Assembly: GCA_022448315.1 (NCBI GenBank)
Contig: JAKVCA010000002.1
Span: 55,385 to 119,384, forward strand
Direction: 5' to 3'
DNA from: Pirellulaceae bacterium
GTDB lineage: Bacteria; Planctomycetota; Planctomycetia; Pirellulales; Pirellulaceae
DNA: 64,000 nucleotides
The translations under genes were made by a program, and so were the position numbers. Every line of letters starts with the position of its first letter. The stretch's first letter is position 1. Below, piece after piece: positions 44,147 through 53,585 of this stretch. The notes beneath the pieces are model-generated. The model was not told the origin of the DNA, ran no database searches, and worked only from the letters and a program-made list of their open reading frames with translations.

Positions 44147-45622
44147 ATGGCGACTTCGCGACTTACCACTCTCACCTTGCTGTGGGCTTTGACGGTGGCG
44201 TCTGGAAGCTTGAGTGGGCAGGAAGTTCGGCCGAATTTCCTGTTCATTTTGACCGATGATCAATCGCCTGAGACATTGAGTTGCTACGGGGCGACATCCT
44301 GTCAAACGCCAAACCTCGATCGTCTTGCGCGTGAGGGAATGATCCTCCATGACGCGCACCATATGGGGTCTTGGATTGGGGCCGTGTGTTTACCCTCCCG
44401 TACGATGATCATGACGGGCCGAACGGTGTGGAGAATTCCCGGGGCTTCAGGACCCGGCTTGACGCAAGCTGCCGGTTTGCGGAAAGAAGCGGCGCAGCAA
44501 AGTCTACCCGCGGTTTTTAATCGAGCGGGCTACGATACGTTTCGCACTTGCAAAAATGGTAACAGTTTCAAAGAGGCGAACGCACTTTTTACCGTGAGTA
44601 AGACCGCGACGAGTCGTAGTGCAAACCCAAAGAGAGGCAGCCAGTGGCACGGAGATCAGGTGATGGAGTACCTCGAGAGCCGAGAGTTGGCCGAGGATAA
44701 AGATCCGTTCCTGATCTATCTCGGGTTTTCCCATCCGCACGATCCTCGGCATGCCACCCCGGAACTCGCGGCTAAATATGGGGCTGGGAACGACGGCCCC
44801 TTGGATCCACCTTCACCCAAGACCCCCAGTCTTCCATTGAATTATCTTCCGGAGCATCCGTTTCATCATGGTCACCCTGACTTGCGAGACGAGGTCAAAG
44901 TGCAGGGAGTGATGACACGGCGGGATGTCGCGACCGTCCGCAACGAACTCGGTCGTGAGTATGCATGTATCGAGAACATCGATCAACAAGTGGGGCGAAT
45001 CCTCGACAAACTGCGGGCGACCGGAGAACTTAAAAACACCTATGTAATCTTCACCTCGGACCATGGAATCGCTGTTGGACGTCACGGCCTGATGGGCAAG
45101 CAAAACCTGTACGAACACACTTGGCGAGTTCCTTTTATCGTGAGAGGGCCGGGGATTCAGGCGGGCAGTGAAGCTTCCGGATATATCTATCTCCTCGACC
45201 TGCTTCCCACGCTCTGTGACCTCGCAGGGATCCAGACGCCCGAAGCTGTTGAAGGCAAGAGTTTTCGACCTGTACTTGAAGGCAGGGCCGAACGGATTCG
45301 GGACGTTCTATACGGCGTCTATGCCGGTGGGACGAAACCGGGAATGCGAGCGATCAAAACCGATGGTTGGAAGCTGATCCAGTACGACGTACTCGACGGC
45401 GAGGTGCAGGAGACCCAATTGTTCGATTTGCGAAACAACCCTCGGGAGTATTTGAAAGAGCATCACGCGAAGACGGTCATTGAAGCGACAGGAAACCGAC
45501 CGAGCAAGTTGCAAATCAACCTCGCGGACGATCCCGCTTATGCTACAAAAGCTCGACAGATGAAGCGTCTTCTCGAAACGCAAATGAAAGAACTGGGCGA
45601 CCCCTACACGTTGTTTCAATAG
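44147..45622 (+). CDS. Exported Cys-type sulfatase (choline-sulfatase/N-sulfoglucosamine-sulfohydrolase-like group)
   Basis: A 491-residue sulfatase. The ATG at 44147 has GGAG about 7 nt upstream and opens a leader (SRLTTLTLLWALTVASGSL); the frame is open to 44072 without leader features. The metal block FLFILTDDQSPETL is followed by formylglycine motif C81-P83-R85 (AVCLPSRTMIMTG). TFRTCKNGNS, FLIYLGFSHPHDPR, IFTSDHGIAVGRHGLMGKQN and YEHTWRVPFIVRGPG complete the set. It is 113 nt after the discoidin-fused sulfatase on the same strand and may be co-transcribed. Specificity is not readable beyond type I sulfatase. Confidence 0.92.
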   Translation: MATSRLTTLTLLWALTVASGSLSGQEVRPNFLFILTDDQSPETLSCYGATSCQTPNLDRLAREGMILHDAHHMGSWIGAVCLPSRTMIMTGRTVWRIPGASGPGLTQAAGLRKEAAQQSLPAVFNRAGYDTFRTCKNGNSFKEANALFTVSKTATSRSANPKRGSQWHGDQVMEYLESRELAEDKDPFLIYLGFSHPHDPRHATPELAAKYGAGNDGPLDPPSPKTPSLPLNYLPEHPFHHGHPDLRDEVKVQGVMTRRDVATVRNELGREYACIENIDQQVGRILDKLRATGELKNTYVIFTSDHGIAVGRHGLMGKQNLYEHTWRVPFIVRGPGIQAGSEASGYIYLLDLLPTLCDLAGIQTPEAVEGKSFRPVLEGRAERIRDVLYGVYAGGTKPGMRAIKTDGWKLIQYDVLDGEVQETQLFDLRNNPREYLKEHHAKTVIEATGNRPSKLQINLADDPAYATKARQMKRLLETQMKELGDPYTLFQ

Positions 45623-45674
45623 TTTCAGGACATCCGGTTTCGAAAGTTTCGACAGCGACGCACGCGCCACCCGC

Positions 45675-48545
45675 CTAGGTGCCTTGAATCAAATAGGCAA
45701 GGAGATCGGCCATCTGTTCGGGGGAGATCTCCTTTTCCAATCCCTCGGGCATCAGTGACGGTCCACTCTGGATGGACAGAATGGTCTCCCTCGGCACGAT
45801 AGAAATCTTGCCTTGAGCATCGACCAGGCTGATCGAATCCTCGCCGTCTGCGCCAATCCTGCCTTCAAAGATCTCACCCGACTCGGTCGCGATCCTGAAC
45901 CTTTGGTATTTTGGCTCGACCGACCGATTGGGGTCCAAAATGGCGATCAGGAGAGACTCGGCTTCACGGCGAGTGAGTTCGCTCAAATGAGGTGCCAGTG
46001 GATACTCGCGGGCGGCTGTCTCATGACACGAGGCACAGTTTTTTTCGTAGTGCAACTTTCCCCGGGTCGCATCTCCGGTGAGTGTGAGAGATGCGGTGTA
46101 GTCGGCGATGATTCGTTCACGATCCTCATCGATCTGTCCGAGGAGTTCGGTCGCTTTGCGGCGAACATCAGGGAAACGGTAATTCACCAGTTGCTGTCGA
46201 TACTTGGGCCCCAACGTTTGCACGTCGATATCTTCTTGTTCGAGCTTTTCCATCAAAATACGTGTCCAGTCCGGTCGCTTAAGAATGGCTTCCAGAATCC
46301 GCTCGCGCAAAATCGGACTCTGAGTCGACCAACTTTCCAGAAGGCGATGTCCCGTCTCACGTTGTCGGACACTCCTCAGGACGTCGACGGCCAGCGTTTG
46401 CAGCATCGACGGCTCTTGGGGTCGGAGTAGCCGCGATGCGGTTGAGAGGTCTTCGGGAAACTCCGAGGTAAACTGCCCGAGAACGGCAAGGCCGCATCGA
46501 CGCACCTCGGGCGACACAGTCGTGTCGAGGGCAATGGACCTCGCGTGATTCAGTTTTTGCTGAAGTTGCTCCACTGATTCAGAAAGCGATTCGTCAAAAT
46601 CCTTGACTAGAGACTCGACCGACAGGTTGGCCTGACGCAAGCCACTGACCCAATGGGCGAGTGCTCTCATCTGCCAATTTTCGGTGTCGACAGAAAAAGT
46701 CGATTGCGTAATGGCCTGTAACCCACTTTTCAATGCCTCGTGATTTTTCATTCGATGGGAGACGAGAAGTAATTCACCGATCATCGGTCCAGAGGACGGG
46801 GGAATCGGATGATGACTCAGCAGTTTCGGTAAGAGTTTGGGTAGCCGTTTGTCGTCCATCGAAAGGATGGCGTCCCGGACGAAAGCGTCATGGCCCTTTT
46901 GATGGGCGAGTTTGGCAAGCACATTCAAGCTTGCTTCATCTGCGTCCCCAGCGAGGATTCCAATCAGTTTCAATTGGACTCGCGACGAGGGATCGTTGAT
47001 GAGCGAATAAAGTGTTTCCCGAAGGCCGGTCTCCGTCTTGAAAAGGTGCCGGCATTTTTCGACAGCGTGACGTCGAATTTCGGGGTGCGGATCGCTAAGC
47101 AACCCTTGCAATGCGGTCGTCGTTAGCGATTCGAAGTGGGACAGGATGTGCATGGCATGAAGGCGAACAAGTGGGTTCATGCTTTCAACGACTAATCGAC
47201 TTAACACGGACAAGATTTCTGCATCCTCACGCTCGATGATCTGCTGCTGCGCCAGATCTCGCAGGACTCCATTTTCGGAATGAAGTGTCTCGATCAGTTG
47301 CAAGTTGCTCATCTGTGTCAGGTTGGGCCAGGGTTGCCGATTTCCGGTGATGTCGTCTGACACAATTCGGTAGAGGCGCCCACGCCCCTGCCCCGCTGAA
47401 AAGTCGAGCGAAGTGTGGAACCTTCGTGGAATGTACTCGGGATGTTCGATCGTCTGGCGGTACATGTCCACGACCCAGATCGCGCCGTCCGGTCCGGTCC
47501 TGGCCTGCACCGGACGAAACCAAGGATCCCGTGACGCCAGAAGTTCGCCGTGGGTATTGGCCCCCAATGGCCGTTCCTGAAAGGTGACCCCATGTCGCTT
47601 CAGACCGGAGGCATGAATCAGCTGATGGGCAGGATCGCAAACGAGGAATCCATTTTTATAGGTGGGCAGTTGATCACTGCGATAGATTTCCAGGCCGCAC
47701 GAAGCGGTGAATCGTTGCTCCGCTTCTGGCTGATTAAGACGCCGCTGCTGAGGAATCAGGGTTTGCAGTTTTGCCGCTGGGTCCTTGATGAACTCTCGTC
47801 TGCGGGCGACCAATGCGTGAGAGCCAAGTCGAAGATCCCGATCGTCGAGGACAACATGCCAGATGGGCGTGGAATTGTTGCCACCGAACCAGTTCCCCCA
47901 GTCGTCGCGGCAACGACTGAACTGGGACGTGCCGGTGAGTCGCTCCATTCGCCCTTGATCAGGTTGAAGACGTAGGTCGTAGGTGCCTAAGGCTAAAGAG
48001 TCGCCCGTTTGTTCACTGGAGATCTCTCCACCGTTATCCCCATTTGAAAAATATAACCAGTGGTCCAACCCATAGCGGAGGCCGTTGACTCGATGTTGCG
48101 GATTCCCTGTCGCTAAGCCTGCGAAAAGGACCGTTTTCTCGTCCGCAAGTCCATCACCATCGGTATCCCGAGCAAACAGGATTTCGGGTGGGCAGCATAC
48201 AATGGCACCATCCTTCCACGGGAGCACACTGTTGGGGTAGCTGAGTTGGTCCAGGAAGACAGTCGCTTGGTCAAACAGGCCGTCCCGATTCCGATCTTCC
48301 AGGATACGGATCTGCCCTTGTCCAGAGTCTGATTCTCCCAGCGGATAATCTCGCATCTCCACAACCCATAGCCGCCCGTCCGCCCCGAAGGCAATCGAGA
48401 TCGGATCACTGATGACGGGTTCCGATGCGATGAGTTCCACACGGCAACCAGGGTGCACTGTCATTTCAGCAAGCGATTGCAGGGGCGATCTAGGCTCGTC
48501 CGGTGGACACGCAAGTACTAGGAGAAGTGTTCCAAACAGGGACAT
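45675..48545 (-). CDS. PVC-type CxxCH heme-binding dehydrogenase-like protein with HEAT repeats
   Basis: A 956-residue exported protein with a short N-terminus (MSLFGTLLLVLACPP) that contains a lipobox-like LVLAC. Residues about 25-390 form a beta-propeller of the membrane-bound dehydrogenase type (PGCRVELIASEPVISDPISIAFG, RLWVVEMRDYPL, NGLRYGLDHWLYFSNGDNGG, GPDGAIWVVDMYRQTIEHPE). Residues 430-800 are HEAT-like helices (MHILSHFESLTTTALQGLLS). A cytochrome-c-type CxxCH at C837/C840/H841 (NCASCHETAAR) and the end LADLLAYLIQGT follow. A periplasmic redox role is inferred from the heme site; the substrate is unknown. It reads convergently with the sulfatase gene, 52 nt between stops. Confidence 0.92.
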   Translation of the reverse strand: MSLFGTLLLVLACPPDEPRSPLQSLAEMTVHPGCRVELIASEPVISDPISIAFGADGRLWVVEMRDYPLGESDSGQGQIRILEDRNRDGLFDQATVFLDQLSYPNSVLPWKDGAIVCCPPEILFARDTDGDGLADEKTVLFAGLATGNPQHRVNGLRYGLDHWLYFSNGDNGGEISSEQTGDSLALGTYDLRLQPDQGRMERLTGTSQFSRCRDDWGNWFGGNNSTPIWHVVLDDRDLRLGSHALVARRREFIKDPAAKLQTLIPQQRRLNQPEAEQRFTASCGLEIYRSDQLPTYKNGFLVCDPAHQLIHASGLKRHGVTFQERPLGANTHGELLASRDPWFRPVQARTGPDGAIWVVDMYRQTIEHPEYIPRRFHTSLDFSAGQGRGRLYRIVSDDITGNRQPWPNLTQMSNLQLIETLHSENGVLRDLAQQQIIEREDAEILSVLSRLVVESMNPLVRLHAMHILSHFESLTTTALQGLLSDPHPEIRRHAVEKCRHLFKTETGLRETLYSLINDPSSRVQLKLIGILAGDADEASLNVLAKLAHQKGHDAFVRDAILSMDDKRLPKLLPKLLSHHPIPPSSGPMIGELLLVSHRMKNHEALKSGLQAITQSTFSVDTENWQMRALAHWVSGLRQANLSVESLVKDFDESLSESVEQLQQKLNHARSIALDTTVSPEVRRCGLAVLGQFTSEFPEDLSTASRLLRPQEPSMLQTLAVDVLRSVRQRETGHRLLESWSTQSPILRERILEAILKRPDWTRILMEKLEQEDIDVQTLGPKYRQQLVNYRFPDVRRKATELLGQIDEDRERIIADYTASLTLTGDATRGKLHYEKNCASCHETAAREYPLAPHLSELTRREAESLLIAILDPNRSVEPKYQRFRIATESGEIFEGRIGADGEDSISLVDAQGKISIVPRETILSIQSGPSLMPEGLEKEISPEQMADLLAYLIQGT

Positions 48546-48725
48546 CGTCGCTGGCCTTTGGGCAATGGGTTACGTCACCTTGAAACTGGTTCATTGTTGC
48601 GAGTCGAGTCGGACCTCAGCTTGAGCCGAATGCCCCTGCGACCCGGTGACTCTGACCTCGTCGTGAACCACGGCAACATTGCCGCTTGGCGTTGCCCGGG
48701 CCCAGTGGGGCTGGTTAACGGCCAT

Positions 48726-49913
48726 TCAGGCTGCCGGCGAAGACTTTTTCGAGTTAGGCTCGGTTTGTAGCCATTTTCGGATCTTTTTGACGTCACTGTT
48801 CCATGCTTTGCCAACCCGTCGGTGGCAGAACGTCTCGAAAAGCTGGTCGACGGTCTCGGATAAAAATCGAATCGAGTCGATCCGATTATCCAGGCGATCT
48901 TGAGGATGGTCATCCGGTTCTTCGACAATGATTTTCGCACTGCTGATTGCAAACGTTTCGGCATGCAGGACAAATTCAAATTGTTGCCCTTCACGGACCA
49001 GAATCAGGCCCGCTTTTCTCGGCAATTTTCCCGCTCGAATGGCCTGCATGGCTTCCGGCATCCGAATGGGACACTCGCTCGTCAGCACCTCCCTGCCCCA
49101 TTCGCCCCAAGGGCATTCCAGTTGCATGGTACGCGCGAACATCAATGTGACTTCAGACTTGTCTTTTAGCAGGACACGATCCGACTCGTTGTCGAGATAC
49201 CACCACAGCCAAAGCAGGAACTCATTGCCCAGGAAGCTGAAGTCGTCTGCCGTATTGCTTGCCCACGCAAGGCTCACGATGGGGGACTCTTCAAGGAATG
49301 AGGTGATATCGATCTCGTGAAGTGCATCCAGCTTTTTCGTTCTTTCGGCCCATTGCATGGCCAGCCAACTCGCGTTGACACGCTCCAGTTCCACTGCAAA
49401 CGCCCGTTCAAACAAGTCGGCCGCGTGGCCAAGCGCACTCGCCCCTGAGCCCCCAAAGTAGAGCAGCTGTTGTTGCACGTCCCAAAGTGCAGGGTACTGT
49501 TGCATTCGAACGTACTTGTCGGACTGCAGTTCATTCAGGCAACGTTGTTCGACACTATCGCTGGCTTCCTGCCTTTGAGCACGTGTAGGTCGACCTTGCG
49601 ACGAGTCTTTCATCATCGCAGCCAGTTCGATTTGAAGCCATGCCTTTTTCAACGCACTTGGAATCTGGTTGGTGTCTATTCGAATGCCAAAATGCAAGGC
49701 GTGGTTGATGATGTTTTTTTCTTCGTCGAAGTCCCGGTCAAGCAAATGTGAGCCACCGAGGAAGCCCACTTGGACATTCTCCTCGGAACTTGTCTTGAAT
49801 TTTCCTGACGCAAAGTGACTCAGCAACTCGAGTTGGTCTCCTGAAAATTTTCGAAGCTTGGAACCCACAACGCGAAATCGCTCGAAACCAATGCTGCCCG
49901 ACAAAAAAGCCAT
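48726..49913 (-). CDS. RdgC-like protein (recombination-associated)
   Basis: A 395-residue cytoplasmic protein, tentatively RdgC-like. The start MAFLSGSIGFERFRV, the LPRALPR-like hinge replaced by RQEASDSVEQRCLNELQSDK, and especially ALWDVQQQLLYFGGSGASAL with HAADLFERAFAVELERV correspond to the mid-domain of bacterial RdgC homologues. The rest (EFLLWLWWYLDNESDRVLLK, GLILVREGQQFEFVLHAET) is also seen in such longer members. RdgC binds double-stranded DNA and limits RecA in proteobacteria; a role here is by analogy only. It is a stand-alone gene. An unrelated unknown remains possible. Confidence 0.6.
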   Translation of the reverse strand: MAFLSGSIGFERFRVVGSKLRKFSGDQLELLSHFASGKFKTSSEENVQVGFLGGSHLLDRDFDEEKNIINHALHFGIRIDTNQIPSALKKAWLQIELAAMMKDSSQGRPTRAQRQEASDSVEQRCLNELQSDKYVRMQQYPALWDVQQQLLYFGGSGASALGHAADLFERAFAVELERVNASWLAMQWAERTKKLDALHEIDITSFLEESPIVSLAWASNTADDFSFLGNEFLLWLWWYLDNESDRVLLKDKSEVTLMFARTMQLECPWGEWGREVLTSECPIRMPEAMQAIRAGKLPRKAGLILVREGQQFEFVLHAETFAISSAKIIVEEPDDHPQDRLDNRIDSIRFLSETVDQLFETFCHRRVGKAWNSDVKKIRKWLQTEPNSKKSSPAA

Positions 49914-50188
49914 AGGAGCTCCCGATACGTAACGAAATTGGCCGCAACCAAACGACTGGAGATGAAGGTCGGTATCGGCATCCTGTTTGGCGTCGCTTGC
50001 TCGTAAAACGCCGAATCATTAACCTTCTCGCGAATTGCCCAATCGGCAGAGTCTAACATGGGCATCATCCAAACACAGCGCAAGCAGGGTCCTGATCTTC
50101 AAGGATCTGATGTTCAGGACGCAGGGGTCTGGCGACCACGCAAAGTCGAGTGGTGGGTCAGCGGAGCGAGCTCACTGGAGGATTCAGG

Positions 50189-50827
50189 CTAGTAACCAAA
50201 GTGCGCGGCGGCATGCAGTCGAGCTTGGTCGATTTCGGCGAGGCCTTCGATTTGATTCGGGTCAAAGTGATGATCGCGGGTCAAATGGGTCCAATACGAC
50301 ATTCCCACGACCCCTGCTTCAGGAATGTCCAAGGTCGGGAGCCAAATCCGCAACTGATCGATATCCTGATTTCGCAACCAACGACTGGGAGGCCGGCCGT
50401 GACGCTGTTTTCGCAAAACGCTTGGCGTTCCTGGAGAAGTTTCCAGAAAGACGTCCCGTTTCGCCTGAGGATCATGATTAGGAACAGATAGTCGAACGGC
50501 GACAGGGACGACTTCGGAGTGAAGGTAGCCCGACCGGCCCTCGTAGAGTTTCCCCGTCTCTTTATGGCTGGGTGTCGTCACACCTGACAATTCCCAAACA
50601 CCGTCCACCAGGGTTTCTCTCTCATACCACCGCCAATCCCGATTTTCTCGTCGAGTCCAATGAACCGGCGATCCCTCGGGGGGCTCCGTTGATTCCAAAG
50701 CCGCTGGAATTTCTGAAGCTTGAGCAGCATAGGGTCGAAGGAGCGAAAAACATCCAAAGCCGAGTCCCAACGCAAAGCGACGCCGGGAACAACGCAGCCA
50801 CGGTTGCGATAGCTTGAGATCGGACAT
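50189..50827 (-). CDS. Tat-exported protein of unknown function
   Basis: A 212-residue protein starting at the ATG at 50827; the frame is open to 50872. The leader has a twin-arginine-like block (CSRRRFALGLGFGCFSLL). After it come HWTRRENRDWRWYERETLVD, GKLYEGRSGYLHSEVVP, HGRPPSRWLRNQDIDQLRIW and a His-rich end (YWTHLTRDHHFDPNQI, ARLHAAAHFGY). The WTRRENRDWRWYERETLVDG region and RNQDIDQLRIWLP look conserved-type, but I recognise no family. The late His/Asp cluster could bind metal. It is the last gene of the minus-strand cluster that starts at 58690. Confidence 0.72.
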   Translation of the reverse strand: MSDLKLSQPWLRCSRRRFALGLGFGCFSLLRPYAAQASEIPAALESTEPPEGSPVHWTRRENRDWRWYERETLVDGVWELSGVTTPSHKETGKLYEGRSGYLHSEVVPVAVRLSVPNHDPQAKRDVFLETSPGTPSVLRKQRHGRPPSRWLRNQDIDQLRIWLPTLDIPEAGVVGMSYWTHLTRDHHFDPNQIEGLAEIDQARLHAAAHFGY

Positions 50828-50941
50828 GGGCAGGACCCGTCGATAGAACATGCAGGGGAAATCAGTGAACAAATGGGGGCAATTCAGGTTGCCGTTGCAC
50901 TGTTCACAGCATAGACCGAATATGTTCGTTCGCCTGTCGAA

Positions 50942-53437
50942 TCAGTCCTCAATCGAGGATTGAAAACGAATCGAGTAGAGATTGGCATCTTTCATGACGA
51001 TTCTGAGGCGCACCGGCTTGCCGATGAGCTCTGCGAGATTGGATTGCCCTTTCCAGGTCACCACCCGATTCAGTTGATCTCCGATCAGCTCCTCGCTCTG
51101 ATCCAACCGGTAGTTGGGCAGAGGGCGTCCCTCGGCATCTTGAATTTCAGCGCGGATGAATCCTGCCGCACTGGTCGACATGTTGAGCAACAATTTGCAT
51201 TGGTCAGCGGCGTTTTCCTCACCAAAACTGATGACGGGAGTCGTAAACTCGCCTCCCTCATAGCCCGCTTGAAGGGACGAAAATCCGTCGGTTCGCAGCG
51301 AATATCGCTGGATGAAAGCCGTCGGTTGCCCATAATTCTTCTGGACATAGACGGACAATTCGGCGTCGCTTGTCGGGATCACACCCAACGCGGGATAATT
51401 GGTTCGCGAAACCCAGTTCTCGAGCCCGATGCCCGGTCGAATGTAGGATTCCATGAACGTTCGCTGATAGGTCGATCCACCCCGGGTCGTGAGCAAAACG
51501 GCATCGGAAATGTCGCCAAAGTACTTTGGGTCGACCTCGAGTTGCACGGCCTGCTCGGCAGAGAGGACGCGACGGCCTGGCCAAAATCTCGCGGCGATTC
51601 CAATGCTCAGGTGAGGCGCGTGGTAGTAGGGATGCGTCTGGTTCGTGTAGAGATGTTCGAACGGTGTATCCCCATACGACATGGGCACCGCTTTCGACCA
51701 GTGGATAAAGTCTTCGGATGTCGTTCGACTCACCGAGCGGAACCGACCTCGATCAGTTTGGACGAACGTACGGAAGTAGCAAACATAAAGTTGCTCGCTC
51801 GGTGACCAGAAGGCGACGTTTTGTGAATCGAATGCGCCCTGTTCAATCACAGGGCCCTCTTGCATACGACTCCAGTGGATGCCATCGCTGGACTGAAACG
51901 CGATCAGGCCGCTTGTTGCGATGCCTCCAAGTGCCTTGTACCTGCCCTGTTCAGTCGCTTTCGGATTCGTATCGAGGAAGGGTGAGAAGTTATGGGAACA
52001 AGGGGTTTCGCCTTTTAGGACGATGTTGTTGGGTTGACCCGATCCAATCTGATAGACCCCAAGGTTCGGTTTGGACCAATGAATGCCGTCCTGACTCTCC
52101 GCATAACAAGTGACTTCCCGATCGCTGCCGTCACCGCCGCTTTGGTGCAATCCCCGGTAGTACATTCGAAATTTCTCGCCCTCTTTCATGACCGTGACGT
52201 AGCCGGAAAACGGGCCTTCCCATGGAGCATCGAATGTCAGGACTTTCTCTCGGGCGATGGGAGGATGGAGCTTCAGTTCAAGGCCTTGTGCTTGATCAAT
52301 CAGGTAGCGGTCCACGAATAACTCGCGTCGATCACCCAGTCGCTTCACGTTGGCAGTTTTTGATGGAGCATTGCCTGCTGGATCTGTGGTTTCTGATCTC
52401 GTCGATTTTTCCAAACCGGGAAATTCGATTTTGGCCAGATAGATGGAAGTTCGACCTTCGTGGCTTGAGTAGTAGCTGACCCACAGCAGATTGTCATGCC
52501 AAACCATGCCCGGGTAGCTGGTGTCGCCTCCTGAAGGCAGTCTTAAAATCGGTTTCATTTCGCGTTTTTCCAGATCCAGAGACAGGATCTCCGTCCGTTC
52601 CCCGCCGTCGTAGAGACGACCCGCCGCAATCCAGTGTCCGCCCGCAATCTGGATGAAATTGGGCCCTCCCAGTCTTCGTTTGAGATCGTGCCATTCCCAC
52701 TTCTCGTAGGGTGGATTTGAAATTCCGAGCATGGCGGAGTTCAACGTGGGCCCGTCGCGGCGCTGAAGACAAAAGGCGGTCCCCTTCTTGTCGAAGCGTA
52801 TCCGTGCTTCGGTAGGGTGCTCCCCATCATCAAGCATTGAATCCGTGACAACTTCGTAATCCATGCCGTTGGTAGTCTTGTGAAGTGCGGTCGCTTGAGG
52901 CCGCGTCGGCGCGCCGTAGGAGACGCCATAGGCGGCTTGTTCGTGCTCCGTTACTCTCCATATCCATCGTCCCGGTGCCAACACAATTTCGGGTGACGAA
53001 AACTTGACCCCATCTTCGGAGAAGCTGACGAATGTGCCCGTCCGACGTTGGCCTTCAACCTGCTTCTGGACTCCTCCCATGACCATCATGCGGCCGTCCG
53101 GGCGTATCGAGAGGGCCGCATCACGCAGATCGTAGGTATCATCCTCCAATATTGCGGCGGAACGCCAACGATCCCCGTCTTTCGAAACGATGATTCTCAG
53201 CTTGCCCCTGTCCCCGGCATGGCCCAGCCCCTCTCGGAAGGCGCAGTAAAATTTTCCATTCCACCGAATCAGGTCGGTAAACGCATTATGTGGAGCTTGG
53301 TCCCAGATTTTTTCCACGCCAACGAGCTTTGCCTGAACGTCTTCATTGGCCTTGGCGATCGAGAACATTGAGGTGGTCAACAGGAGCAAGATTCCCGTCA
53401 ACAAAAGATGAAACCGATTGCTTGTCATCAACATCAT
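50942..53437 (-). CDS. Two-domain protein: sialidase-like propeller fused to a GH43/GH32-like propeller
   Basis: An 831-residue exported protein (leader FHLLLTGILLLLTTSMFSIAKA). Residues about 30-345 resemble a sialidase/BNR propeller (KIWDQAPHNAFTDLIRWNGK, LRIIVSKDGDRWRSAA, LPSGGDTSYPGMVWHDNLLW) and are paralogous to the whole protein at 61265. Residues about 365-831 form a second domain (RRELFVDRYLIDQAQGLELKL, YAESQDGIHWSKPNLGVYQ, QSSDGIHWSRM, YVCYFRTFVQTDRGRFRSVS) like five-bladed-propeller glycosidases of planctomycetes. Expected roles are glycan hydrolysis or binding, but I cannot name catalytic residues. It is downstream of the aldolase gene by 148 nt. Confidence 0.87.
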   Translation of the reverse strand: MMLMTSNRFHLLLTGILLLLTTSMFSIAKANEDVQAKLVGVEKIWDQAPHNAFTDLIRWNGKFYCAFREGLGHAGDRGKLRIIVSKDGDRWRSAAILEDDTYDLRDAALSIRPDGRMMVMGGVQKQVEGQRRTGTFVSFSEDGVKFSSPEIVLAPGRWIWRVTEHEQAAYGVSYGAPTRPQATALHKTTNGMDYEVVTDSMLDDGEHPTEARIRFDKKGTAFCLQRRDGPTLNSAMLGISNPPYEKWEWHDLKRRLGGPNFIQIAGGHWIAAGRLYDGGERTEILSLDLEKREMKPILRLPSGGDTSYPGMVWHDNLLWVSYYSSHEGRTSIYLAKIEFPGLEKSTRSETTDPAGNAPSKTANVKRLGDRRELFVDRYLIDQAQGLELKLHPPIAREKVLTFDAPWEGPFSGYVTVMKEGEKFRMYYRGLHQSGGDGSDREVTCYAESQDGIHWSKPNLGVYQIGSGQPNNIVLKGETPCSHNFSPFLDTNPKATEQGRYKALGGIATSGLIAFQSSDGIHWSRMQEGPVIEQGAFDSQNVAFWSPSEQLYVCYFRTFVQTDRGRFRSVSRTTSEDFIHWSKAVPMSYGDTPFEHLYTNQTHPYYHAPHLSIGIAARFWPGRRVLSAEQAVQLEVDPKYFGDISDAVLLTTRGGSTYQRTFMESYIRPGIGLENWVSRTNYPALGVIPTSDAELSVYVQKNYGQPTAFIQRYSLRTDGFSSLQAGYEGGEFTTPVISFGEENAADQCKLLLNMSTSAAGFIRAEIQDAEGRPLPNYRLDQSEELIGDQLNRVVTWKGQSNLAELIGKPVRLRIVMKDANLYSIRFQSSIED

Positions 53438-53585
53438 CAGGACCTCTGAGGTAGGCGGTAAGATTCGGTTCGTGTGGCATTGGACGAGTGACGAATGCGC
53501 GTCGCTGAAAACTCAAACAGCAGGTTGGGTCGAAGCCGATTCGGCCGGAGTTCAGACGTTAAAATTCCGGCAGTATTGTGGGATG

